Below, piece after piece: positions 36,212 to 46,300 of a DNA stretch of 64,000 nucleotides. Each line of letters opens with the position of its first letter. Positions within the stretch are counted from its first letter, which is position 1. Made by a program: the position numbers and the translations under genes. The stretch lies in contig NZ_JAAGVY010000001.1 in NCBI RefSeq assembly GCF_010686655.1, positions 62,001 to 126,000 of the forward strand, in the 5' to 3' direction. The notes under the pieces are model-generated. The model was given only the letters and a program-made list of their open reading frames with translations. It was not told where the DNA came from and made no database searches. This stretch comes from Cryomorpha ignava (GTDB lineage: Bacteria; Bacteroidota; Bacteroidia; Flavobacteriales_D; Cryomorphaceae).

Positions 36212-36935
36212 TGATTTTCCCAAATCTTCTTTCTCGATTTTGATAAGCAACAACCGCTTCAAAGAAATTTTCTTTCTTGAAGTCCGGCCAGAGCGTTTCG
36301 GTAAAATATAATTCACTATAGGCGATTTGCCACAGCAAAAAGTTACTAATTCTTTTTTCCCCACTAGTTCTTATGAGCAATTCCGGGTCGGGGTAATTTC
36401 GGGTCTCAAGATATTGACTTATGGTATTTTGATCGATGTCATCGGGGGTTATCTCACCGCTTTTAACATCTCTTGCAATTTCCTGAACTGCTTTTTGTAT
36501 TTCCCAGCGCGAACTATAGCTCAATGCCAGTGTAAGCGTAATACGCTCATTTTTGCTCGTTTTATCAATAGCTTCAAGCAAGGCATTGTGGCAATTTTGG
36601 GGAAGCATTGACAAATCGCCAATTGCTTTCAGGCTCACTTCATTCTTTTGTAGCGAATCAATTTCTTTGAGTATGGTTTGCACCAAAAGATCCATTAATG
36701 CCGATACTTCTTCGCGTGGCCTGTCCCAATTTTCGGTACTAAAAGCGTAAAGAGTCAAAAATTTAACGCCTATTTCAGTGGCTGCTTCCAGAGTTTCGCG
36801 AACACTGTTTACACCATTCAGATGACCAAAAACCCTGTCTTCACCGCGATTTTTAGCCCAACGACCATTGCCATCCATTATTACGGCGATGTGTTGAGGT
36901 ACCAGATCTGACTTTATTTTACTTTTAAGACTCAT
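36192..36935 (-). CDS. uppS: Isoprenyl (undecaprenyl) diphosphate synthase
   Basis: The 247-residue cis-prenyltransferase has HIAVIMDGNGRWAKNRG (catalytic Asp), LTLYAFSTENWDRP, and the C-terminal PDPELLIRTSGEKRISNFLLWQIAYSELYF. It makes the C55 lipid carrier for cell-wall synthesis. I prefer the ATG at 36935 over a TTG at 36953. It is the first gene of the uppS-bamA-skp-skp operon. Confidence 0.95.
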   Translation of the reverse strand: MSLKSKIKSDLVPQHIAVIMDGNGRWAKNRGEDRVFGHLNGVNSVRETLEAATEIGVKFLTLYAFSTENWDRPREEVSALMDLLVQTILKEIDSLQKNEVSLKAIGDLSMLPQNCHNALLEAIDKTSKNERITLTLALSYSSRWEIQKAVQEIARDVKSGEITPDDIDQNTISQYLETRNYPDPELLIRTSGEKRISNFLLWQIAYSELYFTETLWPDFKKENFFEAVVAYQNRERRFGKISEQNAH

Positions 36936-37827
36936 ATCAATTGCGGGCTGCAAATGTCTGAATTTTAGATCAGATCAGAAAACGAAATTTTTCGTGCTGG
37001 TTTTAACATGTTTGCCGGGCTAAACTTCCGGTTGCTGATTTAGTAAAATGCTTACAGAAACCAATGCCTTGTGCTAAACTTGTAAAAGTACGATTAATTG
37101 TATTAGAAGGGATAAAGAAATAGAAAAGCCGTAAGAATATTAACAGAATAGGTTTTTATTTTCTGAAAAGAGCTGGAAAACGCCTTAAGAAATGCGTGGG
37201 TAGCAACGATGTGGAGCTAAGAATTTGGTGTATGGAAAAATACCTGGATTAGTGTAAATCATACTCAAAACTTGTGTGGTAGCATCTCCTGGTACCGAAA
37301 TCCAGTGCCGCTCAATTGCAAACTACTGTCATTCAATCCTTCCGCGCACCCCCGACCCCTTCCATACAGACTCCCAAATGGTCGAAAGGATAGTTTTCGC
37401 CGCACACATTTCGACTAAGCATTTCGACAGGCTCAATAACCACTCAATGCATCGCATTATCGTTCCGTGAAAAGCTTCATTTTAGTTATGCTAAATAATA
37501 GCATATTCATGAATAAAATTACTCCCGTGTATAATCTTTGCGGTTGCGCTCTTTCTGCATCCGACTAGGTTTTTTGCCGAGAGGAAAGCACAGGCGCGGG
37601 AAGGCACTGTTGTGAAGCTATCCTTAAGCTCCAAATATCCAAAGTCAAATTTCACTAAACATGTATCAAGTGATTAGTTAGACCACAGTAAATCCTTACG
37701 GACAAGGCTTTCTATCCAAAACTATTGATAACCTATTAAATAAAAAAGCTAAAGCTAATCCTTTCTGAAAAGCCTCTCTCGACTAGAGACTAGAGACTAG
37801 AGACTCGCGACTAGAGACTAAACGCTC
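36936..37827. other. Long intergenic region with repeat fragments
   Basis: About 890 bp with no convincing gene. Around 37327-37461 it has fragments of the same GC-rich mosaic seen at 54.8-55.1 and 61.4-62.4 kb (CCGCACACATTTCGAC, CTCAATGCATCGCAT). It ends in the heptamer array at 37781-37822. Confidence 0.5.
37781..37822. repeat. Heptanucleotide tandem repeat (GACTAGA)6
   Basis: Six consecutive 7-bp units. Unit 4 is GACTCGC and unit 6 GACTAAA. It lies 5 bp from the stop codon of the last PorP/SprF gene. Length and design match the array at 32398-32439. Confidence 0.85.
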
Positions 37828-38775
37828 CTAAAAGTACCGCGGATTTTTCGTTTTAACATCCTTACTAAAAAAGTCGTAGGTCAGCATAATCTCATGGCTT
37901 CCATTGTGATAATTTCTCAAATTACTGGTTCCAAAATCATACGAATAGCCCGCCTGTAAATGGTCAGTAAACTGAAACGAAACAATAGCTGCTACGGCAT
38001 CCTGATAACGGTATGCGGCTCCAAGCCAAAGTTTTTGCTTAATCAAAAAGTTGGCAGAAACATCAAAACTCACTGGTGCGCCATTTACAGCTCTCACCAC
38101 AACCGATGGCTTAAACATTACGCCTACACTATCTTGACTAAGGCTGAATACATAACCTGCCAAAAGGTAATAATGTCTGTTGTTCAAGTCCTCTCCTTTG
38201 CTTCCGGGATTGTTTCCGCTATTCAATTCATTTTCAAGAATCGTAGGGCTCGAAATACCAACATAACCGCGATTTCCGTAGTAATAAGCACCAAATCCAA
38301 AATTGGGAAGGAGGTTGTTTTCAACGTTTTTCGTAAATGCCGGGTCATTGGCATCTATATTATCCAGATCGCGCAAGTTGGCTTGATGAATTCCGAAACC
38401 GGCTCGAAGGCCGAAAGAAAGTTTGGCTTTTTCGCTTGTTTGAATTCTATATGCAAAATCTCCCCATACGCCGGTATTATTCGACGGCCCAATATGGTCG
38501 TTTTGAACGGTAAGTCCCAGACCAATTTTTTCATTTGGCAACGGACTGTGAATAGAAATAACCTGTGTAGATGGAGCACCGTCTAACCCAACCCATTGCT
38601 CACGCCACACAGCCGAGGCCGTAATAGCTTCACGGCTTCCCGCGTAAGCAGGGTTGACTACCAGCTGATTCCACATATACATGGTATAAAGCGGCTGTTG
38701 CTGAGCGTATGCCCCGGCAGCAGATACCAACCCGATGGTTAGCAAGGCCAACTTGAAAACACTTGAATTTTTCAT
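37828..38775 (-). CDS. PorP/SprF-family type IX secretion membrane protein (pair 3)
   Basis: The 315-residue protein has a signal peptide (LALLTIGLVSAAGAYAQ), the family opening QQQPLYTMYMWNQLVVNPAYAGSREAI, the WVGLDGAPSTQ segment, and the closing strands LQAGYSYDFGTSNLRNYHNGSHEIMLTY. It should be a 14-strand-like outer-membrane barrel. SprF-like proteins are needed for secretion or attachment of type B CTD cargo, so its partner is the CHU_C protein encoded 20 nt upstream. It is the last gene of the six-gene operon. Confidence 0.92.
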   Translation of the reverse strand: MKNSSVFKLALLTIGLVSAAGAYAQQQPLYTMYMWNQLVVNPAYAGSREAITASAVWREQWVGLDGAPSTQVISIHSPLPNEKIGLGLTVQNDHIGPSNNTGVWGDFAYRIQTSEKAKLSFGLRAGFGIHQANLRDLDNIDANDPAFTKNVENNLLPNFGFGAYYYGNRGYVGISSPTILENELNSGNNPGSKGEDLNNRHYYLLAGYVFSLSQDSVGVMFKPSVVVRAVNGAPVSFDVSANFLIKQKLWLGAAYRYQDAVAAIVSFQFTDHLQAGYSYDFGTSNLRNYHNGSHEIMLTYDFFSKDVKTKNPRYF

Positions 38776-38795
38776 CTTTTATCTCTTTAAAATGA

Positions 38796-41700
38796 TTATC
38801 TGTTTAAATAAATATATCCTTTTCGAATATCAGTTCCATCGCCAAGGTCGAGTACATAATAGTACGTTCCTACCGGTAGTCCGTTATCCGAATTTAAACC
38901 GCCATCGGCTTTCCCTTCCCAATTGTTGGTGTAGGGACGGGCTGTAAAAACTTCCTCTCCCCATCGGTTAAAAATAAGCAGGCTGCTATTTGGATATTGC
39001 TCAATATTGCGGACAATCCATATATCACCTATTCCATCATTATTCGGGGAAAACCCTTGTGGGATCACAATAGTTTTATCAGTACAGTTAGCCTGCGAAA
39101 CATTCACAATCAAATCAGACGCAATATCGCCGCATTCCGGGCTGGTTACAGTATAGGTAAATGTGAAAACACCTGTCGTTTCCGGATCGAAAACACCGTT
39201 TATAACTGTGCCATCCGCATTTGTCCAAACACCACCCGGTGTAGCACCACTTACATAATCAATGAGATTAAAGGCAGGATCGCTAATACAAACCAATAAT
39301 GGGTTCTGTGGAATTCCGGCACTTGGCCCCAGCTCTACATTAAATGAAACTGCTGTTGAATCGCTTTCGCAAGGAGAACGGTCAATAATATAGGTGTAAA
39401 CATAGGCTCCGGCATTGTCAATGCGTGTTTCGTCATTCACGATATTTGCATCCTGATCTATCCAGTATCCATCCAGATCTGGATCGACTAAATAATCGAA
39501 TAAGTTAAGGTCTTCTCCGGCGCATACATCTGCATTTCCAACCGATACACCAGCATCTGGCACAGCTATCACATTTAAGTTAAAGCTTGAAGTTCGCGAC
39601 CCGCAGGCACTATTTGTTACCACATAGCTGTATCCGAATAAACCGGGCTCTGTGAGCGTAACGTCTGCAGAAATTGGATTATTATCAGAATCGATCCATT
39701 GGCCGCCGGTTTGTTCACCAGTTACAAAGTCAAATAAATTTATGTTTCCATCTGATAGACATACCGAAGTATCATCAATTGGTACACCAGGGTTTGGTTC
39801 CGGAAGAACATTGAGCGTAATCACAACACTTACAGGATCGCAAGGAGCAGTTCCCACAGTGTACGTAAACCCAAAATTACCTGCGATACTCGGATCGTAA
39901 ATAGAATCAATTTCTGTACCTCCGGCATTTGTCCATGCGCCACCTTCATCTTCTCCTTCTATATAATCAAAGAGATTTACAGGATCTGATCCGGCACAGG
40001 TTTCAATCAATGAAATCGAATTTCCTGCTATTGGTGCAGGCTCAATGGTTACCTCAGTGCTTGTTACTGTAGGACAGCGGCCTGTGGTAGTGAAAGTAAC
40101 GGCATAAGTTCCTACTGCACTTTGCGAAGGGTCAATTGTACCCGAAACAGAATCTATTGACAATCCCGGTATATCAACAGTGTAAACTCCTGAATTAACT
40201 CCATTTAATTCTACAGGCACCAAACTTTCATTAGCACAAAAGCTCGTTTGACCATATTCTATATCATTCGGGAAAAAGCAAGTAAGTGTCGGTGTATTTT
40301 CACCTTCCTCATTGGGTTCACCATTTCCGTTTAGATCGGGATTACTACCTACATGAGAAAAATCCTGTCCGTTGAAAGGTCCGTTTACACCATCATTGAT
40401 AACACCATTTTTACTTGTTACCGTTACCTGATTAAAATAACCATCTTGCACCGCAGCATTCATGTCAACTCTTACAATAAGGTCTATAGCATCAGCTGCA
40501 CTACCCGGAAGAGATCCATTACCTGGAAGCAATTGTTTTACGGTTACTCCGTCGAATGCAGGGTTAACACCACCTGACAAAATTCCAAATGCAATGGATG
40601 GAGACCCAATTAATTCAGCTGTCGCTCCTACTGGCAATCCCCCGTTAATGTTTTCAATTACCTGAATGTTTTCGCTTGGGCTAAATGCCAAATTTTCAAT
40701 AAAAATGCGGTAGGTAACATCAAATATTTTTGATCCTGGAGCAGTCTCTGCAACGTTTTGAACTTGCTTAGCAGCACCAAGTGTTGAAGGACAAAATGGT
40801 ATCGCAAAATTATTAGATGGAAATCTAAATCCACAAGCCAAATCAATTCCTTCTACTACATAGTTTCCTGCAAACTCTGGAAATAATGTATTGTCAGTAG
40901 CTCCGGGAAGCTCTTCTCCATTAAAATACCATTGGTAGGTGTCAAAACCAAAAACCTGAAGTACCGCGTTACCGGGAATACACGGTAAAGTTCCTGAAAC
41001 ACCCGAGCTCAATCCTACAACCGGCTCTAAAGTAAATCCTGAGAAATACCCGGCAGTACCTACGTTATTGTCGCGGGTAAGCAAGGCCACATTCATAACC
41101 GAATCACTTTCTATAATTACATTGTCAGAAGGAGAATTAAACGCATAGGTAACCCAATCAGCGTTTCCCGTTACCGGTTGGGCACCAGTTATAGGTGTCG
41201 GGTTTTCATTTACATAAACAGAAGTTCCTGCTTTGGTAATAATATTAATTCGTCCCTGACCTGTACCACCAGACAGGCTGTTTACAAATGGAAGGTTTAC
41301 TTCTTTTGCCCCAATACAATTAAGCGGCGGTATAAAACTAAGCCCTACGGTCTGTCCAATATTCGTGGCAGAACCAGATAGGGTTTGATACAAGTATACC
41401 TTATTAGTTGCGAGCACATATAAGTTGTCGTTGGCAGTAAAGTCGGCAGTGGGTATAATATAAAACTCACCTTCATCTAAGTTGGCCACAGGTGTTGCAC
41501 CATCGTTAAGATAAACCTCTGTATTGTCTTCAGTGGCAATTACAATAGGGCGCTCAGTAGATTCATCGCCCAATCCGCGAACGAGGATATATTCCTGTCC
41601 GGTAATTTCGGCAGGCACTAATTGGTCTGATCCAATACATTGCCCAATTTCATTTCCGGCAAGCCAAGACCCCGTATTACATACAATATTTTTTGTGCTG

Positions 41701-42419
41701 GTAATTCGTGTTCCATTAGCCAGGTTGATTGTGGAATTATCAAATTGGCCGTGATCAATCCCTATTACATAAGATTCAAAAGCATCGAGCACTACTGTTA
41801 TAGGCTCCCCCGGAGTTTGACCTACATAAGTAATAGGTGCTTTTATCATATCGAAAGTTACAATCGTATTATCTTCAGTTGCCATGACTGAAATAAAGTG
41901 CGAGCGACGCTCCAGGTTCCATGAATTATCATTGTTATATCTATTATAAACATGACCTGAATAAAATCTTTTCCCCTTAGCGATTTGTCCTTTTGAAGTC
42001 AGTGAGGTACCCTGCGAACCTGATTTATGGCGCATATTCACAAAAAACGGCTGGTAGCTTTCAAAATACAAACCTTGCGATCTGATTTTTAAATTTAAGC
42101 TATCAGTGGGAATAACGTTAAGTGGGTAGGTATTTGTGTTTGCATTTCCGATAGGCCCCAGCGTATATTCTGCAGGCGCATTACGCGAAATTTCAATGAT
42201 ATTTACAATCTCACCGTAGCCATTTCGAATAGTAACGGGAATAGTGTCCTCGCTTGGCGTTGAGAGACTTACAAAGTGTTTTTGAATATTACTTGTACCT
42301 GTATTCGCTCCCGGCTTGGCATAGAAAGGCGGTATCCAGTGTTTCGTATCAAGTTGAGCAGTAACTTGCGTGCATGTGAACAGCAAGAATCCGAAAAGGA
42401 GTAGATAACGTGTTTTCAT
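38796..42419 (-). CDS. Type IX cargo with IgGFc-binding-like N-domain and CHU_C (type B) sorting domain
   Basis: Starting at the ATG at 42419 it has 1207 residues. There is a signal peptide (TRYLLLFGFLLFTCTQVTAQ). An IgGFc_binding-like region (~30-450) contains YVLATNKVYLYQTLSG and PPLNCIGAKEVNLPFVNS. A single DUF11-like segment follows (~550-700). At least four repeats of ~85 residues come next (pattern GVWTNADGT...FDPETTGVFTFTYTV). The CHU_C domain ends the chain (IPQGFSPNNDGIGDIWIVRNIEQYPNSSLLIFNRWGEEVF ... YYYVLDLGDGTDIRKGYIYLNR). It should be a surface-exposed fibre or adhesin. It lies 22 nt after the previous PorP/SprF gene. Confidence 0.9.
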   Translation of the reverse strand: MKTRYLLLFGFLLFTCTQVTAQLDTKHWIPPFYAKPGANTGTSNIQKHFVSLSTPSEDTIPVTIRNGYGEIVNIIEISRNAPAEYTLGPIGNANTNTYPLNVIPTDSLNLKIRSQGLYFESYQPFFVNMRHKSGSQGTSLTSKGQIAKGKRFYSGHVYNRYNNDNSWNLERRSHFISVMATEDNTIVTFDMIKAPITYVGQTPGEPITVVLDAFESYVIGIDHGQFDNSTINLANGTRITSTKNIVCNTGSWLAGNEIGQCIGSDQLVPAEITGQEYILVRGLGDESTERPIVIATEDNTEVYLNDGATPVANLDEGEFYIIPTADFTANDNLYVLATNKVYLYQTLSGSATNIGQTVGLSFIPPLNCIGAKEVNLPFVNSLSGGTGQGRINIITKAGTSVYVNENPTPITGAQPVTGNADWVTYAFNSPSDNVIIESDSVMNVALLTRDNNVGTAGYFSGFTLEPVVGLSSGVSGTLPCIPGNAVLQVFGFDTYQWYFNGEELPGATDNTLFPEFAGNYVVEGIDLACGFRFPSNNFAIPFCPSTLGAAKQVQNVAETAPGSKIFDVTYRIFIENLAFSPSENIQVIENINGGLPVGATAELIGSPSIAFGILSGGVNPAFDGVTVKQLLPGNGSLPGSAADAIDLIVRVDMNAAVQDGYFNQVTVTSKNGVINDGVNGPFNGQDFSHVGSNPDLNGNGEPNEEGENTPTLTCFFPNDIEYGQTSFCANESLVPVELNGVNSGVYTVDIPGLSIDSVSGTIDPSQSAVGTYAVTFTTTGRCPTVTSTEVTIEPAPIAGNSISLIETCAGSDPVNLFDYIEGEDEGGAWTNAGGTEIDSIYDPSIAGNFGFTYTVGTAPCDPVSVVITLNVLPEPNPGVPIDDTSVCLSDGNINLFDFVTGEQTGGQWIDSDNNPISADVTLTEPGLFGYSYVVTNSACGSRTSSFNLNVIAVPDAGVSVGNADVCAGEDLNLFDYLVDPDLDGYWIDQDANIVNDETRIDNAGAYVYTYIIDRSPCESDSTAVSFNVELGPSAGIPQNPLLVCISDPAFNLIDYVSGATPGGVWTNADGTVINGVFDPETTGVFTFTYTVTSPECGDIASDLIVNVSQANCTDKTIVIPQGFSPNNDGIGDIWIVRNIEQYPNSSLLIFNRWGEEVFTARPYTNNWEGKADGGLNSDNGLPVGTYYYVLDLGDGTDIRKGYIYLNR

Positions 42420-42441
42420 AAGGGGGATCATGATTGTAAAT

Positions 42442-43353
42442 TTAATTTTCTTTATCGACCAGCTGTTTTTTTCCAAATCGGAGTTGAATTAAAATCTCGT
42501 GAGTTCCATTTGTATAAGCCTGTATATCAGACGTTGCAAAATCATAAGAGTAGCCTAAAGTAAGATAATCAAGTACATTATAACCTGCAAATATCGCAAT
42601 TGCATCAGAAGATCGATACGATCCGCCGATCCAAAGGTTACTTTTGTAGATGATTCTGGCACTTAAGTCGAATTGAGCCGGTACAGGCGTTACGTACTTT
42701 ATCAACGTAGATGGCTCTATGTCAATCTCTTCAGAAACATTAAATAGGTAACTCCCTGTAAAATAATAATGTACTGCCATTTTCCCGTCTCCGTCGCCCG
42801 GAAAAAGATCAAGATCATTGTTTAAGATCTGCATGGCCGAAGCTCCAACTTTAAATTTGTCGGAATACCAAAGCACCCCAAAACTTGCATCGGGTTTAAG
42901 TTCAGATTGCATTGATCCATCCATAGCTTTGTCGCTACCTTCACGAAGTGTGATTTGCGAACCATCTATTGTAAATTGGGTAAGCCCAAAAGATGCTCCC
43001 AGCGATAGTTTTGAGCTTTCGCTAACTTGCAGATGATAGGCGTAAACACCCTGAAAACCAAATCTTTTTGTGGGGCCTGCCACATCGGTAGTGATATGTC
43101 CGCCAAAACCCATTTTACCAGATTTTGAGGGAGCGTGCAGGCCGAGTTGATAAGTTCGTGGCGCATCTGTAATACCCGTCCATTGCGTGCGGTGAGTGGC
43201 ATAGGCATTAAAATAAGTGTCGCTTCCTGCAAATGCCGGGTTATAGCTCAAGCCCACCCATTGATACTGCGTAAATTGCTGTATTTGTTGCGCGCTGATA
43301 CTCGTTCCCAAAAGGAGGAGTGCGAATAGTGATATGTACTTCATAGCGCGCAT
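42442..43353 (-). CDS. PorP/SprF-family type IX secretion membrane protein (pair 2)
   Basis: The 303-residue protein has a signal peptide (ISLFALLLLGTSISAQ), the family start QQIQQFTQYQWVGLSYNPAFAGSDTYFNAY and the closing YLTLGYSYDFATSDIQAYTNGTHEILIQLRFG. Its ATG overlaps the stop of the giant SprB-repeat gene by 1 nt (TAATG), which ties expression of the two. It is the likely outer-membrane partner for export or anchoring of that adhesin. Confidence 0.92.
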   Translation of the reverse strand: MRAMKYISLFALLLLGTSISAQQIQQFTQYQWVGLSYNPAFAGSDTYFNAYATHRTQWTGITDAPRTYQLGLHAPSKSGKMGFGGHITTDVAGPTKRFGFQGVYAYHLQVSESSKLSLGASFGLTQFTIDGSQITLREGSDKAMDGSMQSELKPDASFGVLWYSDKFKVGASAMQILNNDLDLFPGDGDGKMAVHYYFTGSYLFNVSEEIDIEPSTLIKYVTPVPAQFDLSARIIYKSNLWIGGSYRSSDAIAIFAGYNVLDYLTLGYSYDFATSDIQAYTNGTHEILIQLRFGKKQLVDKEN

Positions 43354-46300
43354 TATCTGTAAATTGTTATTGGTCCGGTAAGTGGATCCGGGAATCGGTC
43401 GTCATTTAATTCAATGGTATAATAATAGGTTCCCACCGGCAATTTCTCTCCTTCATAAGTTCCATCCCAGGCATTTCCACTATTGTATGGCGTTTGACTG
43501 TACACAGCCTGCCCCCAGCGGTTAAAAATGTTTACGACATTGTTTGGAAACAGTTCCATATTATCAATAACCCAGGTATCGTTTACGCCATCGCCATTCG
43601 GCGTAAAGCCTGAAGTAACAATTACATCGGGAAGTACTTCAACATAAACAGTATCTCTGCCCAGGCATCCATTCTGATCACTTACTACAACTATAAAATC
43701 AGTAGATTCAAGCAAATAACCTGAAGGATTTGCACTAGTAATATTCAACGATTCTGTGGGATTTGGCGACCATAGATACGAAACTGCGGTTGCAGAAGTT
43801 GGGTTTCCACCCAATGTAAACACCTCTTCTACAAATACCTCACGATCAATTCCTGCATCTGCATCCGGATTGGCAAGAACCTGAATATAAATGGTATCCT
43901 GCGTTTCACAGAATCCATCAGTACCGTAAAAGATATAGGTATACGCTCCTGGAGTTTCAAAAAATTCGAGTGATGCCGTATCGCTCAATAGATTTCCGTC
44001 TAAATCGAGCCATGAAAATTCATCTACATTTTCTCCGGTTCCCGTAAAAGTTACTGGCAAGTCGCTTTCGCAAATAAGCGTATCAGTACCTGCATTAACA
44101 GAAACTTCAAGTGTGAAATCAACTTCCGCAGCGGTTGTTGCTTCACAACCATTGTTATCCGTTAAAATCAAATTGTATGTACCGGAAGGAACTCCGCTTA
44201 AATCTTCTAGCGTAGATGTAAAACTGTTGGATCCTGTCCAGGTAAATGTATAAGGCTCGGTTCCGCCAGAGACTGTAATGCCAACTGATCCATCAGGAGA
44301 TGTATTACAGCTTGCATCAAAAATTTCTGATTCGATTGCGATTGGAGCCGGATCTATAATTTCAATTGTTTCTGTGAATGAACATCCGGCAGAATCATTT
44401 ACCGAAAGCGTGTATTCTCCTGCAATAAGATCGGTAATCGACAATTCAGAACTGGTAAACCCGGCTGGGCCTGTCCAGTTAATTTCATAAGGTTCCATGC
44501 CCCCGGTTATATTGGCGAAAGCCTGACCGTTGTTTTCGCCTGCACAAAGAATATCTTGCGAAACGACCTCAACATCAATGGGTTCAACATCAAGGATCAT
44601 AATTTCTCCTGTCAGTTCACAGCCGCTTGCATCGGTAATGGTGTAATTATACAAGCCCGGCTCAAGATCTATCATGGCAAAATCTATGGAAGAAAAACCA
44701 TCAGGTCCTGTCCAGGCAATGGAATAATTTGGTGTGCCACCGCTTACTGTTAATTCTATCGATCCTAAATTTCCGAAAGCGCTACAGCCGGCAGCCACCA
44801 CGGTGGCAGTAATTGTAATGGGTTCCGGTTGAATGATGGTAATCATTGAATCAAGAACGCAGCCAGAACTATCGCTAACTTGAAGCACATACTCCCCACC
44901 AATCAATTCACTTAAGTTTGCATCAGTTGAAATAAAGCCATCAGGACCAGTCCAACTAATCGCAAGGGGTGCAAGCCCGCCGGAAACTACCACGTCTATT
45001 GCTCCCGTGCTATCGCCGGAACAGGAAATATCTGTCTTGGTAATATCAACCAGAATTTCAGGATTCTCGGTAATTTCAAAGTCACTCGTTACTGTACAGA
45101 GATTCGAATCTGTAACGGTTACCTCATAGGTTCCCGGAGCCAAATTATCAATATCTTCATCTGTAGAAGAATACCCATCCGGGCCGATCCATGTAAATTC
45201 AAATGGCTGATTTGCACCGTTAAGGTCGAGCGAAATTGAACCTGTGTTCTGTCCAAAACAAGATTTAAATACCTCGCCGGATAATTGAATTGAATCAGCC
45301 GGATTAACAACAGCCATATCGATATATTCACAGCCATTATTTCCGGTTACGGTATATTCGTAAATGCCGGGTTCGAGATCAAAAATATCTTCCTGATCTG
45401 AAGTAAAAGCTCCAGGACCTGTCCATGCTACTGTGTAAGGCTCTTCCACGTCTGCAATTTCAAGTACAATAGAACCATCGTTTGAGCCAGGACAAGTAAG
45501 CCCTGTTGCAGTAAGGCTAATATCCGCATCGGGATTAGTCAGAGTAATTGTGGTATCGATAGCACATCCGTTATCGTCTGATCCGCTAAAAATATAAATT
45601 CCTACTCCCAGCCCTGTTAAATCGGCTGTGGCGGGATACGTATTTCCATCGGGATCTGTCCACGAAATAAAATAATCTGTGCTAACCACCCCGCCTGAAA
45701 GCACTACCGAAATACTTCCATTATCAACCGCACAATCGGGTTGAACGATGGTATAAACCGCTTCGATAGGCGTGTTTTCTGTAATAATAATTGTTTCTGC
45801 AATTGAACAATTTTGAGCGTCGGTAATCGTAACTGTATAATTTCCTGCCGGTACATCGGCAATATCTTGAATGGTGCTAATAACAGCTGCACCATCACTC
45901 CACGAATAAGACAGCGGACTAACACCCCCTGAAATTGTCAGGTCGATTGATCCACTACTTTCACCTCCGCAGAGTACATTTTCTACATCGGCGGAAGCCA
46001 GAATATCGTCCACAGCCAGAATCTCAACAGACCCTGTAGTAGAACAGAAATTTGCGTCGGTAATGGTATAGTCGTAAATACCAATATCGAGATTTGAGAT
46101 ATTGATTCCTGTTGCGGTAAATCCACTTGGCCCGGTCCATTCTACAGTCACCGGATTGCTTGCATTTGTAATTTCGAGTGAAATTGCTCCATCTCCTCCA
46201 TTGCAGGAAACACCTGAAATGGTTTCTGCAACCGAAATTGGTGCAGGATCAGATATATTAAAAGATGCTGTGTAAGTACATCCATTATCGTCAGTAACTA

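Noticed and set aside
33686-36364. Longer BamA ORF with a start at 36364
   Set aside because: The extra 51 residues lie in uppS coding DNA out of frame and lack a signal peptide. The GTG at 36211 gives a good one.
37276-37470. Plus-strand 64-codon ORF in the long gap after uppS
   Set aside because: It is made of mosaic repeat fragments and has no ribosome-binding site or recognisable motif.
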